64,000 nucleotides of DNA from Idiomarina abyssalis (GCF_900116625.1 NZ_FPBE01000003.1:186001-250000), one strand, 5' to 3'; shown: positions 52,032 to 61,617, counted from the first letter of the stretch. Translations and numbers: made by a program. Notes: generated from the letters alone by a model not told the origin.

Positions 52032-53393
52032 CTAAACCACTTTGGAGTAGCGGTTCTGGCCGTGGTCCAGGTATTCGTCAAAGCATGCGCAGATGCTGCG
52101 AACCCACAGGCGACCTAATTCTGTGACACGCAGCTTTTTATCCGATACATCAACTAAGCCGTCTTCAATAAACGGTTTTAACAGCGGTATGGCTTCGGCG
52201 AAATGTGCCCAGAAGTCATCGATATTCCACTCGGCTTTAAAGGCCTCAATATCCAGCTCAAAGTGGCAGATAACCTGAGAAATTAGAGCGGCGCGAATTT
52301 TATCCTCGTCCGTTAATGCCATGCCTTTGATAATGGGCTTTTGTCCGTTATCTATCATTTTGTAGTAAGCCGGTAGCTCTTTTTCGTGTTGCCAGAGCAC
52401 ACCGTTTACCTGGCTAATGGATGATACGCCCAGGCCCAGTAATGCATCCTGCCCGTCGGTCGTATAGCCCTGGAAGTTACGTTGCAAACGACCTTCGCGC
52501 TGAGCAATTGCCAGACCGTCGTCTTTCTTCGCAAAGTGGTCCATGCCAATAAACTGATAACCGGCCTCGCTAAGCTGAGTAATGGCTTGTTCCAGCAGGC
52601 TTAACTTAACCGAAGGTTGTGGAATGGACTCTTCTGGTATTTTCTTCTGCCCGGCAAAGCGTTCAGGCAAATGCGCATAGCTGAATACCGAAATACGGTC
52701 AGGGTCCATTTCAATCACTTGCTCAATCGACTTCCTAAAGGTTTCCGGACGTTGGTAGGGCAGTCCGTAAATTAAGTCCAGGTTAATAGAGTCAAAGCCC
52801 AGTTCTTTACTCAGCTTCAGCTGATGAGCGATTAAATCGACATCCTGTACGCGGTTAATGGCAATCTGAACTTTTTTGTCAAAGTCTTGTACGCCGTAGC
52901 TGACACGGTTAAAGCCTAACTCGCGCAAATGGCGAAGTTTTTCATCACTGCAACTGCGTGGGTCAATTTCAATACTGACTTCCGGATTACTGGCAAAAGT
53001 AAAGTTCTCGTGAACCAAGTCCATTAACCGGGTCAACTGCTGTTCAGTCAAAAAGGTTGGAGTACCGCCGCCTAAATGAATTTGGCGGATCTTCTTGTCT
53101 TTTACCATGGGCTGGTACATCGCCATTTCTTTGGCCAGGTAATCCAGATATTTATCGGCTTTGTGCTGATGGCGGGTGATCACCTTATTGCAACCACAGT
53201 AGTAGCAAAGCTTATGGCAAAACGGTAAGTGCAAATACAAACAGAGTCCGTCACCTGCATTTTTTAGTGCGGCTTCAATGCGGTTTTCTGAAAATTGTTC
53301 GGAAAGCATCAACGCCGTGGGATAAGACGTATAACGAGGTCCATTAATGTTGTATTTTTCGATTAATTCTTTATCCCAGGTAACTGTACTCAT
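52032..53393 (-). CDS. hemN: Oxygen-independent coproporphyrinogen III oxidase HemN
   Basis: 453 residues from ATG 53393 (a GTG at 53399 is in frame). The radical-SAM motif is Cys59-x3-Cys63-x2-Cys66-G-Cys68 (CHKLCYYCGC), as in E. coli HemN. Other conserved parts: QIHLGGGTPTFL, EIDPRSC, RVSYGVQDFD, NLDLIYGLPYQ and a C-terminal HemN_C domain. It carries out the anaerobic haem step. It lies downstream of ubiT on the same strand, and a TTGAC-N4-GTCAA palindrome overlaps its ribosome-site region. Confidence 0.95.
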   Translation of the reverse strand: MSTVTWDKELIEKYNINGPRYTSYPTALMLSEQFSENRIEAALKNAGDGLCLYLHLPFCHKLCYYCGCNKVITRHQHKADKYLDYLAKEMAMYQPMVKDKKIRQIHLGGGTPTFLTEQQLTRLMDLVHENFTFASNPEVSIEIDPRSCSDEKLRHLRELGFNRVSYGVQDFDKKVQIAINRVQDVDLIAHQLKLSKELGFDSINLDLIYGLPYQRPETFRKSIEQVIEMDPDRISVFSYAHLPERFAGQKKIPEESIPQPSVKLSLLEQAITQLSEAGYQFIGMDHFAKKDDGLAIAQREGRLQRNFQGYTTDGQDALLGLGVSSISQVNGVLWQHEKELPAYYKMIDNGQKPIIKGMALTDEDKIRAALISQVICHFELDIEAFKAEWNIDDFWAHFAEAIPLLKPFIEDGLVDVSDKKLRVTELGRLWVRSICACFDEYLDHGQNRYSKVV

Positions 53394-53402
53394 AACCACC
53401 TC

Positions 53403-53416
53403 TTGACCTCGGTCAA
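53403..53416. promoter_or_regulatory. FNR-like palindrome just before hemN
   Basis: TTGACCTCGGTCAA is a perfect palindrome with FNR spacing but TTGAC half-sites. It ends 10 bp before the hemN start, close to the ribosome site, so activation of hemN from here is unlikely; a block or an RNA hairpin is possible. Confidence 0.4.
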
Positions 53417-53427
53417 AACTTATTTAA

Positions 53428-53925
53428 TTAACTTATCTGTATTGTTTCACCTTTTTCTTTATAAATAAAATCGCTAAAGCGGTCGCCTATTAAAAATAAG
53501 GCCTTGGGAAGCTTTTGATTTACCTCAATAGTGTCTAAGAAGTTTTTTAAATGTAACCCTAATTCGGTATTGCCTTTTACCATTAACTTTCGGTTGAAAA
53601 ATAAAGTGTCAGGATCAACCTTGCCATAAATCAATAAAAGCAGCGCGTCACCATCTGCTGAAAGCTGTACGTCGGCATTTACAGGCCTCTTAAGGGCTTT
53701 TAGCTGGTTCCCTTTTAAGGTTAAAAAGAGTGATAAATCAATATCTTTTACTTTTATCTCAATAACTCTTTCAGAAATAAAGTCAAGATCACCCGATATT
53801 ATTTCTTCTTTAAATAAGCGGTTTAATAATTGTTCAGATCCAAAGTTAATAATGCGCTCTGGTATTAATTTATTTATTGGCTGAATTATTTTAGGTATAG
53901 AAGATACCCAATTGGTGGTATTCAT
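53428..53925 (-). CDS. ubiT: UbiT, SCP2-domain factor for anaerobic ubiquinone synthesis
   Basis: 165 residues from ATG 53925, which has a GGAG ribosome site; ATG 53937 and an earlier start are in frame. It is an SCP2-like lipid-binding protein (YhbT family): LINRLIPERI-like helix PINKLIPERIINFGSEQLLN, and DVQLSADGDALLLLIYGKVDPDTLFFNRKL. UbiT works with UbiU and UbiV to make ubiquinone without O2. It is divergent from ubiUV, as yhbT is from yhbUV in E. coli, and upstream of hemN. Confidence 0.88.
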   Translation of the reverse strand: MNTTNWVSSIPKIIQPINKLIPERIINFGSEQLLNRLFKEEIISGDLDFISERVIEIKVKDIDLSLFLTLKGNQLKALKRPVNADVQLSADGDALLLLIYGKVDPDTLFFNRKLMVKGNTELGLHLKNFLDTIEVNQKLPKALFLIGDRFSDFIYKEKGETIQIS

Positions 53926-54019
53926 TTTTTGCTCCATAGACAACAACAAAATAAAAGACTTGGGCACTATAATAAATAAACAAATAAGGCGCTACAAAAT
54001 AGTTAAATAGAGGTTTCAG

Positions 54020-55012
54020 ATGGAATTGTTATGTCCAGCCGGAAGTATCCCTGCATTAAAAGCGGCTATAGAAAATGGTGCCGATGCGGTTTATGTGGGG
54101 CTAAAAGATGAAACCAATGCGCGTCATTTTGCAGGTTTGAATTTAAACCAGATGAAGTTATCGGAAGCAGCGGACTACGTGCATAAGCATGGCCGTAAAC
54201 TGCATGTTGCTATTAACACCTTTGCCCATGCCAACAGTTGGGAAAAATGGCGGCAAGCGGTCGATGATGCCGTACTGGCCGGTGCCGATGTGCTGATTAT
54301 TGCTGACTTAGCGGTTTTGGCTTATGCGGCGGAAAGGTACCCGAGAGTTGAGAGGCACTTATCGGTGCAGGCTTCTGCAACCAACGCAGGTGCCATTCGA
54401 TTTTACCAGCAGTTTGGTGTTTCCAGGGTCGTTTTACCCCGGGTTCTGTCTATGCAGCAGGTACGGGCGCTGGCGCGCACAACCGACGTTGAGCTGGAGG
54501 TGTTTGCCTTCGGTAGTCTCTGCATTATGGCGGAAGGGCGCTGCTACTTAAGTTCTTACCTGACCGGTGAATCACCTAATACCGCAGGAGCCTGCTCGCC
54601 CGCCGCTTTTGTGGAGTGGGACGAACAGGACAACAAGCTGGAATCTCGGCTTAACGGTGTGCTCATTGATCGTTTTGATGAAAACGAAAAAGCCGGTTAC
54701 CCCACTTTGTGTAAGGGACGCTTTTCGGTCGATGACGAAATTTACAACGTGCTGGAAGAGCCTACCAGCCTGAACACCTTGAGCCTGTTGCCGCAACTTT
54801 ATAAAGAAGGCATTGCCTCCTTAAAAATTGAAGGGCGACAGCGCAGTCCGGCTTATGTATCACAAATTACCAGAGTGTGGCGTCAGGCTATAGACACGGT
54901 TATGGCCGACCCCGACAACTTTGAAGTGGCAGATAACTGGAACTCAGTTCTGTCCTCGCTTTCTGAGGGCAGTCAAACGACGCTCGGCGCGTACCACCGG
55001 AAATGGAAGTAA
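54020..55012 (+). CDS. ubiU: UbiU, O2-independent ubiquinone hydroxylation protein (U32)
   Basis: 330 residues. The four Fe-S cysteines fall at 168, 175, 192 and 231, one off from E. coli UbiU (169, 176, 193, 232). Start MELLCPAGSIPALKAAIENG and VYVGLKDETNARHFAG are characteristic. UbiU-UbiV hydroxylates the ubiquinone ring using prephenate under anoxia. The stop is 5 bp before ubiV. Confidence 0.95.
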   Translation: MELLCPAGSIPALKAAIENGADAVYVGLKDETNARHFAGLNLNQMKLSEAADYVHKHGRKLHVAINTFAHANSWEKWRQAVDDAVLAGADVLIIADLAVLAYAAERYPRVERHLSVQASATNAGAIRFYQQFGVSRVVLPRVLSMQQVRALARTTDVELEVFAFGSLCIMAEGRCYLSSYLTGESPNTAGACSPAAFVEWDEQDNKLESRLNGVLIDRFDENEKAGYPTLCKGRFSVDDEIYNVLEEPTSLNTLSLLPQLYKEGIASLKIEGRQRSPAYVSQITRVWRQAIDTVMADPDNFEVADNWNSVLSSLSEGSQTTLGAYHRKWK

Positions 55013-55017
55013 CCAAC

Positions 55018-55890
55018 ATGAAGTTTTCTTTAGGACCTAACCTGTACTTTTGGCCAAAACAACAGGTCTTTGATTTTTACCAGCAGGCTGCCGAGTCGGA
55101 TGTTGAACATGTGTATCTTGGTGAAACTGTCTGTAGCAAGCGGCGTGAGTTGAAGCTGGATGACTACCTGACAATAGCGCACATGCTAAGAGAAGCGGGT
55201 AAGAAAGTGACGCTGTCGACCATGACCTTACTAGAGGCACCTGCTGAATTAAGAGAGCTGGGTAAGTATTGTGACAATGGTGAATTTGATGTTGAAGCTA
55301 ATGATGTCAGCGCCATTGGTATATTGCAGGAACAGGGGCTTAACTTTACCGCCGGGCCGGCTATTAATATTTATAATCATCAGAGCCTGCGCCGCTTAAT
55401 TGATATGGGCATGACGCGTTGGGTTGCGCCTTTTGAACTCTCGCGTGACTGGCTGCAGGATATTTTACAGCAAAACCTGATTAATACGGTGAGAGACTGT
55501 TTTGAGGTGGAGGTGTTTTCTTTCGGTCATATGCCACTGGCCTGGTCTGGACGCTGCTTTACTGCGCGGTCAGAAAACCGCCCGAAGGATCAGTGCGAAC
55601 TGTGTTGCATAAAGTATCCGGAAGGCCGCGAAGTTAAAAGCCAGGAAGGGCAGCAGGTGTTTGTGCTTAATGGCATTCAGACGCAATCGGGTACCCGCTA
55701 TAATCTTATAAATCAATTACCCAGTATGAAAGATCTGGTTGATATTGTACGCATAAGCCCGCAGCCGGAAGGGACTTTTGACTGGCTAGGGCGTTTCCGT
55801 AACAATGTCGATGGTGAGCAACCCGTAAAACTAAATAGTAAAGAAAGTAACGGCTATTGGTTACAGCTTGCGGGTTTGGCAACGGCGTAA
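55018..55890 (+). CDS. ubiV: UbiV, O2-independent ubiquinone hydroxylation protein (U32)
   Basis: 290 residues from ATG 55018. It begins MKFSLGPNLYFWPKQQVFDF and carries Cys39 (ETVCSKRR) and a later group (SGRCFTARS, QCELCCIKYPEG), matching the UbiV cluster ligands. It forms the heterodimer with UbiU. A GTG or upstream codon at 55003 would overlap ubiU and is less likely. Confidence 0.94.
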   Translation: MKFSLGPNLYFWPKQQVFDFYQQAAESDVEHVYLGETVCSKRRELKLDDYLTIAHMLREAGKKVTLSTMTLLEAPAELRELGKYCDNGEFDVEANDVSAIGILQEQGLNFTAGPAINIYNHQSLRRLIDMGMTRWVAPFELSRDWLQDILQQNLINTVRDCFEVEVFSFGHMPLAWSGRCFTARSENRPKDQCELCCIKYPEGREVKSQEGQQVFVLNGIQTQSGTRYNLINQLPSMKDLVDIVRISPQPEGTFDWLGRFRNNVDGEQPVKLNSKESNGYWLQLAGLATA

Positions 55891-55923
55891 CGGAACAAAG
55901 CATTTATAGCGAAAAGGATAACT

Positions 55924-56463
55924 ATGTCAGAGAAAATAGCTCGAATTGGTGTACTAACCGTTAGTGACAGGGCCAGCGCCGGAGTGTATGAAGACATTTC
56001 CGGGCAGGCGATAAAAGACACACTAAGCGACTATTTAACGTCACCGTGGCAGGCAGAGTACCGGGTTATTGCCGATGAACAGCTTCTTATCGAGTCCACC
56101 ATTAAAGAGTTAGTGGATAAAGAAGGGTGCTGTCTGGTCGTAACTACCGGAGGAACCGGGCCGGCCAAACGCGATGTCACACCTGAAGCGACAGAGGCCG
56201 TTTGCGACCGTATGATGCCGGGTTTCGGTGAATTAATGCGACAGGAGTCTTTAAAGTACGTTCCTACCGCCATTTTGTCGCGGCAAACAGCAGGGCTCAG
56301 AGGCTCGTCATTGATTATTAACTTACCGGGTAAACCTAAGGCCATTCGGCAATGTCTGGACGCTGTATTTCCGGCCGTGCCGTATTGCATTGATCTTATG
56401 GATGGGCCTTACCTTGAGTGCGATGAATCGCTCATTAAGCCCTTTCGTCCCAAAAGTAAGTAG
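55924..56463 (+). CDS. mogA: Molybdopterin adenylyltransferase MogA
   Basis: 179 residues with the MogA order: IGVLTVSDRASAGVYEDISG, VVTTGGTGPAKRDVTPEATE, SRQTAGLRGSSLIINLPGKP and a C-terminal CIDLMDGPYLE. It adenylylates molybdopterin before MoeA adds molybdate. It lies 33 bp after ubiV on the same strand, away from the main moa operon. Confidence 0.94.
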   Translation: MSEKIARIGVLTVSDRASAGVYEDISGQAIKDTLSDYLTSPWQAEYRVIADEQLLIESTIKELVDKEGCCLVVTTGGTGPAKRDVTPEATEAVCDRMMPGFGELMRQESLKYVPTAILSRQTAGLRGSSLIINLPGKPKAIRQCLDAVFPAVPYCIDLMDGPYLECDESLIKPFRPKSK

Positions 56464-56655
56464 TTACTTCTGCTGCCGGAGCCGCAACAGGCTTCGGCAT
56501 AACCCAATAAAAGTGACTCCCCAAGCCAGCAGTGCAATGTAAAAGAAGGCTGAAGGCCATTGCTGCTGGTGGGCAGCAATGGCGATGATTCCTGTTGCCA
56601 TCACCAACCCAAAGTAGGCTGGTGACAGTTCTTTTGCTTTACTCATTAGACTCAT
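56464..56655 (-). pseudogene. Short TDT/TehA-type transporter fragment
   Basis: 63 residues from ATG 56655 (ATGs at 56664 and 56646 are alternatives). It matches only the first membrane region of tellurite-resistance/dicarboxylate transporters (LSPAYFGLVMATGIIAIAA), with a second hydrophobic segment ending in a charged RLRQQK. Full members have about 320 or more residues, so this is a remnant or a small two-helix protein derived from one. It follows narK by 26 bp on the same strand. Nothing further of the family is seen in the convergent mogA gene. Confidence 0.6.
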
Positions 56656-56681
56656 AGTTTTCATACCTGAGCCCAGACGGT

Positions 56682-59351
56682 TTAGCAGGGGTCTGGTGCG
56701 TTTTTACGAGAGTAGAACCACCAGGTTATCACGCTGCATATAGCGTAGAAGACAATAAAGCTCACTAAGGCAGCGGATACGCTTCCTGTCAGACTAATGG
56801 ATGAACCATAAGCTTTCGGGATAAAGAAGCCGCCGTAGGCTGCGAATGCCGAGATAAAACCAATAACCGCAGCCGATTCTTTATTGCCCTGCTTAATGGC
56901 TTCGTTGGTATCGCCCAGTTCGCGTTTGCGCTGGTTCAGGAAAATGACCGGAACCATACGGAAAGTGGAGCCGTTACCAATACCCGTTGCAATAAACAAC
57001 ACCATAAAGGCAGCGAAGAAGCCCCAGAAGTTGCCTTCAGTACCGGCTATTGGCAGGAAGTACATGACACCTGCTACGCCGGCAATCATCAGCAGGAAGT
57101 TCCAGAAGGTTACCCTTGCACCGCCTAGCTTGTCAGCGACAATACCACCGACGGGACGAGCCAAAGCACCAACTAACGGACCAAGGAAAGCGTAAGCGGT
57201 TGGGTCAACTTCAGGGAACAGCATACCGGATAACAGAGGGAAGCCAGCAGCGAAGCCGATAAAGCTTCCGAACGTTCCCAAATAAAGGATACACATGATC
57301 CAATTATGACTGCGTTTGAAGATAACGGCTTGATCACTGAACGAAGCTTTCGCTGAGGAAATGTCGTTCATACCAAACCAGGCTGCGACAGAGCCAATAA
57401 CAATTAACGGAACCCACAAGAACGCAGCGTTTTGCAGCCAGACTTCCTGACCCGCATTCGCACCTTCCTGGATCACCAGTGGGTCACCTCCCATACCGCC
57501 AAACACACTGGCAGCAATAACCAGAGGCGCCAGTAACTGCATACCCGATACGCCCAGGTTACCCAGACCAGCATTCATGCCCAAGGCACCGCCTTTTTCC
57601 TTCTGTGGATAGAAAAAGCTGATGTTGGACATACTGGACGAGAAGTTACCGCCACCAAAGCCGCACAACAATGCAAGAATCAGCATGATCATGTATGGCG
57701 TATCGGTATTTTGAACGGCAAAGCCAATCCAAATACACGGCAGTAGTAAGGACGCTGTGGATATTGCTGTCCAGCGACGGCCACCAAATATCGGCACCAT
57801 GAAGCTATAGAAGATCCGTAAGGTCGCACCCGACAATGCTGGCAGTGCCGCTAACCAGAACAGTTCGTTTTGGCTGTAAGGGAAGCCGAGAGCCGGCATT
57901 TTGACCACCAGAATACTCCAGATAGTCCAGACTGCGAACGCCAAAAACAGGTTGGGTATGGAAATCCACAGGTTACGGGTGGCAATGCGCTTACCTTTTT
58001 CTTCCCAGAAGGTTTTATCTTCCGGACGCCAGTCATCCAGCACCATAGAGTTCGGAGTGGACAGCTCGGGCAGGTCGCGTTCTTCGCGGTCTTCGCGATA
58101 CTCAACACGCTCTGCGCGAAGAATAGCAAAATGCATCCACGCGAGTGCGGCTGCAGCAATAACGAATAACAGCATAAAGCTGCTCTGCCATACACCAATC
58201 ACATCGTTCAGCATGCCGAAGGTTAATGGCAGCAAGAAGCCACCCAAACCACCAATCATTCCGACCACACCACCAACAGCACCAACGCTTTTCGGGTAAT
58301 AAACCGGAATATGCTTGAATACAGCGGCTTTACCCAGCGACATAAAGAAGCCGAGTGCAAAAGTAAGGAAAACAAAGCCAAGTAAAGTGATTTCGAAGTG
58401 GAAGTTATAAGTCTGGTTTACCCCTTTAACCGCGTACTCGGTGCTGGGATAACTCAGTAAGAAAGTACAAATTACCGATGCAATGAATGTCCAGTACATG
58501 ACTCGACGAGCCCCGTATTTGTCAGACATCCAACCGCCCAGAATACGAAACAACGAAGCAGGGACAGTGTAAAGTGCCGCTATCATACCGGCCGTTTTTA
58601 TATCCAGCTCGTAAACACCGATAAGGTAGTGCGGCAACCATAAGGCTAACGCGACAAAAGCACCAAAAACAAAGAAGTAGTAAAGTGAGAAGCGCCAGAC
58701 ACGAAGATCACCAAGGGGCGACAGCTGCTCCCAAAAACCTTTTTGCTGAAGTTCCTGACGAGTTTCTTTTAGCGGATCGTCTTTTGCCAGGAAAAGAAAA
58801 ACAACACCGGCAATAGCCAGTACCGTTGCATAAATTTGCGCAGTACCCTGCCAACCAAGGGCTATTAGCAGAAACGGAGCACCAAAGTTAGTTACCGCCG
58901 AGCCAACGTTACCGGCTCCGAAAATGCCTAGTGCGGTGCCTTGCTTTTCTTTTACATCGTTAAACCAGGCCGCCGTATAAGTTACACCAACAATGAATGA
59001 ACCACCGGCCAGGCCAACACCTAATGCGGCAATCAACAACATAATGTAGCTGTTAGCAAAGGTGAGCAAATAGACACAGGCTGCGGTCAGTAACATGAGA
59101 ATACTGAAGACTTTGCGACCACCGTACTGGTCGGTCCAAATACCCAGGAACATACGGCTGATAGAACCCGTTAATACCGGGGTTGCCATCAGTAAGCCCA
59201 ACTGAGTGTCAGTTAAGTTGAAGTCGGCTTTTATCTGAATGCCGATGATTGAAAAGATGGTCCAGACCGCAAAACAAAGCGTGAACGCCAGCGTTGAAAT
59301 AGCGAGCGCTCTGTTGCGTTGACCACCTGTGACTGACAGGGGTTGGTTCAT
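56682..59351 (-). CDS. narK: Double nitrate/nitrite transporter NarK (NarK1-NarK2 fusion)
   Basis: 889 residues made of two MFS units of 12 helices each, joined by a charged segment near 415-460. The first unit has the nitrate signature GLAGGSFIVGVTYTAAWF; the second has CGFGGGNFSSSMSNISFFY. Each should have the substrate arginine pair. Fused NarK1-NarK2 proteins in other denitrifiers combine nitrate/proton symport with nitrate/nitrite exchange. A perfect NarL palindrome lies upstream, shared with divergent nnrS. Confidence 0.94.
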   Translation of the reverse strand: MNQPLSVTGGQRNRALAISTLAFTLCFAVWTIFSIIGIQIKADFNLTDTQLGLLMATPVLTGSISRMFLGIWTDQYGGRKVFSILMLLTAACVYLLTFANSYIMLLIAALGVGLAGGSFIVGVTYTAAWFNDVKEKQGTALGIFGAGNVGSAVTNFGAPFLLIALGWQGTAQIYATVLAIAGVVFLFLAKDDPLKETRQELQQKGFWEQLSPLGDLRVWRFSLYYFFVFGAFVALALWLPHYLIGVYELDIKTAGMIAALYTVPASLFRILGGWMSDKYGARRVMYWTFIASVICTFLLSYPSTEYAVKGVNQTYNFHFEITLLGFVFLTFALGFFMSLGKAAVFKHIPVYYPKSVGAVGGVVGMIGGLGGFLLPLTFGMLNDVIGVWQSSFMLLFVIAAAALAWMHFAILRAERVEYREDREERDLPELSTPNSMVLDDWRPEDKTFWEEKGKRIATRNLWISIPNLFLAFAVWTIWSILVVKMPALGFPYSQNELFWLAALPALSGATLRIFYSFMVPIFGGRRWTAISTASLLLPCIWIGFAVQNTDTPYMIMLILALLCGFGGGNFSSSMSNISFFYPQKEKGGALGMNAGLGNLGVSGMQLLAPLVIAASVFGGMGGDPLVIQEGANAGQEVWLQNAAFLWVPLIVIGSVAAWFGMNDISSAKASFSDQAVIFKRSHNWIMCILYLGTFGSFIGFAAGFPLLSGMLFPEVDPTAYAFLGPLVGALARPVGGIVADKLGGARVTFWNFLLMIAGVAGVMYFLPIAGTEGNFWGFFAAFMVLFIATGIGNGSTFRMVPVIFLNQRKRELGDTNEAIKQGNKESAAVIGFISAFAAYGGFFIPKAYGSSISLTGSVSAALVSFIVFYAICSVITWWFYSRKNAPDPC

Positions 59352-59516
59352 GAAAGACCTCCAGTTAGATCCATTAAGTCAGATGGCTAAACTTTACTGT
59401 TAAGCGCAATAAAATGCTTTAGTATCAAAAGACTAGGACGAAGCGGAAGGTTCTGGTAATGCTACTTTAAGGGTAGTTTCAAGTGTCTTGGGAAAGCCTG
59501 TTAAAAGCGAGGAGGC

Positions 59517-59532
59517 TACCCCTTAATGGGTA
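59517..59532. promoter_or_regulatory. Perfect NarL 7-2-7 palindrome between narK and nnrS
   Basis: TACCCCTTAATGGGTA has both heptamers fully consensus (TACCCCT and inverted TACCCAT). Another perfect inverted heptamer (AGGGGTA) lies at 59567-59573. The 302-bp interval holds no gene; FNR sites there are only half matches (ATCAA at 59424). Confidence 0.78.
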
Positions 59533-59659
59533 ATTTTTACTTGCCATAAAGAAACGAAATCAACTAAGGGGTACTAACTTATTTTCGCGAGTAAGCAGTC
59601 GATTTTCCGATAAATAAAAGATATATTACAAATGTACCTTTAAAAATTAAGCGGTGACA

Positions 59660-60865
59660 ATGATGCAGATCACAGACAAACAAAAAGAAGAGCAGTTAAT
59701 TCCAATTCTGCGCCAGGCATTTCGACCGCTGTTCCTGCTGGGAGCAGGGTTTAGTGCCATCGCTATGCTGTTGTGGGGGCTGGCACTTGGTGGAAAGGTC
59801 GATTTGCCCGTATATGGCAACATCATGTTCTGGCACTCCCATGAAATGATGTTCGGCTTTGTTATCGCTATTGTGCTTGGTTTCCTATTAACCGCGGTGC
59901 AGAACTGGACGGGGCTTAGAGCACCTCACGGCAACACCTTGCTCATTCTGACGGTATTATGGGCAGCAGCGCGGCTGGGTCTTTTGTTTGGGAGTGAGTT
60001 GCCCTGGTGGCTGGTTGCGGCAGTCGATATCAGTCTTTTACCTGTTGCTGCATTTTTGTTCGGGCGCATGGTACTCAAGGTGAATCAGACCCGAAACTTA
60101 TTTTTTGTCCCCATTCTGTTGTTGCTGACTGTTTGTAATTTGCTTATGCATTATGGCTTGCACTTTGGTCAGTACCATATTCAAATTCTTGGTGCCTACA
60201 ATGCGGTGTTCCTGGTGGCCTTGCTTATGGCAATTATTGGCGGCCGGGTACTGCCCATGTTTACCGCCAATGGCACTATGACACCGAAAGTACAGCCGAT
60301 TGTCTGGCTTGATCGTATTGCGCTGGGTAGTTTGTGGCTTATTTTTGCGGTTCACTTTTTGAATCTGCACACCATATTACCCAGTCAGGTGATGGTCTTC
60401 CTATTTACCGTTTCAGCTATTGCTACAGCGATACGGGTAGCGCGCTGGAAAATCTGGATGACCTGGCGGGTGCCGTTACTGTGGTCGCTGCATTTGGCCT
60501 ATTGGTTTATTCCGGTTGGGTTGGCGCTATTTGCACTGCGCTATGCCGGTTTTGAGCTGACTCAGAGCCTGGCTATGCACGCACTGACCGCTGGTGCTAT
60601 GGGTAATATGATTTTGAGCATGATAGCGCGGGTATCCCTGGGGCACAGTGGCCGTCCATTGCAGCCCAAACTGATTATGACCGGCGCATTCTTATTGGTG
60701 CTAATTGCTGCACTGACCCGGGTCTTTTTAATGTGGCTGGCGCCAGAGTTAACCAGCCAGTGGCTCATGTTCAGCACTTTAGCCTGGGCTTTGGCTTACG
60801 GTATTTATGTTGTGGTTTACTTTAAAGTGCTGACTACGCCGCGTGCTGATGGAAACCCGGGTTAA
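59660..60865 (+). CDS. nnrS: NnrS, haem-copper membrane protein of NO metabolism
   Basis: 401 residues with about 12 helices. NnrS motifs are visible: RQAFRPLFLLGA, FWHSHEMMFGFVIAIVLGFL and LTAVQNWTGLRAP, then IIGGRVLPMFTANGT and HALTAGAMGNMILSMIARV. NnrS protects cells from NO-derived iron complexes and is commonly under NO or nitrate control. The GTG at 59654 and ATGs at 59660 and 59663 are possible starts. The 3' end overlaps convergent moeB by 4 bp. Confidence 0.93.
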   Translation: MMQITDKQKEEQLIPILRQAFRPLFLLGAGFSAIAMLLWGLALGGKVDLPVYGNIMFWHSHEMMFGFVIAIVLGFLLTAVQNWTGLRAPHGNTLLILTVLWAAARLGLLFGSELPWWLVAAVDISLLPVAAFLFGRMVLKVNQTRNLFFVPILLLLTVCNLLMHYGLHFGQYHIQILGAYNAVFLVALLMAIIGGRVLPMFTANGTMTPKVQPIVWLDRIALGSLWLIFAVHFLNLHTILPSQVMVFLFTVSAIATAIRVARWKIWMTWRVPLLWSLHLAYWFIPVGLALFALRYAGFELTQSLAMHALTAGAMGNMILSMIARVSLGHSGRPLQPKLIMTGAFLLVLIAALTRVFLMWLAPELTSQWLMFSTLAWALAYGIYVVVYFKVLTTPRADGNPG

Positions 60866-61617
60866 AGGTCTGCACAGTGTGGGCACTGCGGGTGCTTCTG
60901 AATATTGAGCCGCTGCCAGTCACTGTGCAGCGCATCAAACAATAATACCGATGAATACAGCGGCTGGCCAATACCAGCCGCTATTTTTATTGCTTCGACA
61001 GCCTGCATGGTACCTACCACCCCCACCAAAGGAGACAAAACACCGGCTTCTGTACAACTGAGTTGCTGCTCACCAAAAAACTGGCTGTAACAGGCGTAGC
61101 AGGGCGAACTGTTTTGCATAGAAAAGCTGGCAATCTGACCTTCAAAACGAATGGCAGAGCCGGAAACCAACGGCGTTTTACTTTTGAGGCACGCTTTATT
61201 AACGCTGTTACGTGTCGCCAGGTTGTCGCAGCAATCGACAATGAGCGTGGCATCTTCTGCTAAGTTCATCAGCAAAGCGTCGTCTGCCCGTACCGGCAGT
61301 ACTCTAATGTCAGTTTCGCTATTCAGCTGCATCAGGTGCTGGCGAGCTTGCTCTGCTTTGTTATTCCCTACGCTGCTTTCGGTGAACAGAATTTGGCGTT
61401 GCAGGTTATGACGGTCAATTACATCGTCATCGACTAAGGTGATCTTTCCAACGCCAGCGGCGGTTAAATAAGGCGCAACGGCGCAGCCTAATCCGCCCAG
61501 GCCAATGATGACCAGATGGGCGTTTAGTAACCTTTCCTGGCCTTCTAAGTCCATAGCCGGTAGGGCAATGTGCCGGTTGTACTTCAGCATCTGCTGATGA
61601 GAAAGGGTTTTACTCAT
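60862..61617 (-). CDS. moeB: MoeB/ThiF-type activating enzyme
   Basis: 251 residues with the E1-like fold: nucleotide loop VIIGLGGLGCAVAPYL (about 36-51), LVDDDVIDRHNLQRQ, and zinc cysteines CYAC and CPHC. Cys in VDCCDNLATR lies at the usual position. MoeB adenylylates the MoaD C-terminus before sulfur transfer. It overlaps ybaN by 4 bp in a norR-ybaN-moeB operon. ThiF or HesA are alternatives; the Moco context favours MoeB. Confidence 0.9.
   Translation of the reverse strand: MSKTLSHQQMLKYNRHIALPAMDLEGQERLLNAHLVIIGLGGLGCAVAPYLTAAGVGKITLVDDDVIDRHNLQRQILFTESSVGNNKAEQARQHLMQLNSETDIRVLPVRADDALLMNLAEDATLIVDCCDNLATRNSVNKACLKSKTPLVSGSAIRFEGQIASFSMQNSSPCYACYSQFFGEQQLSCTEAGVLSPLVGVVGTMQAVEAIKIAAGIGQPLYSSVLLFDALHSDWQRLNIQKHPQCPHCADL

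Noticed and set aside
59529-59541. GGT-N7-ACT as a NorR site for nnrS
   Set aside because: Only one copy, overlapping the NarL palindrome, and no sigma-54 element nearby.
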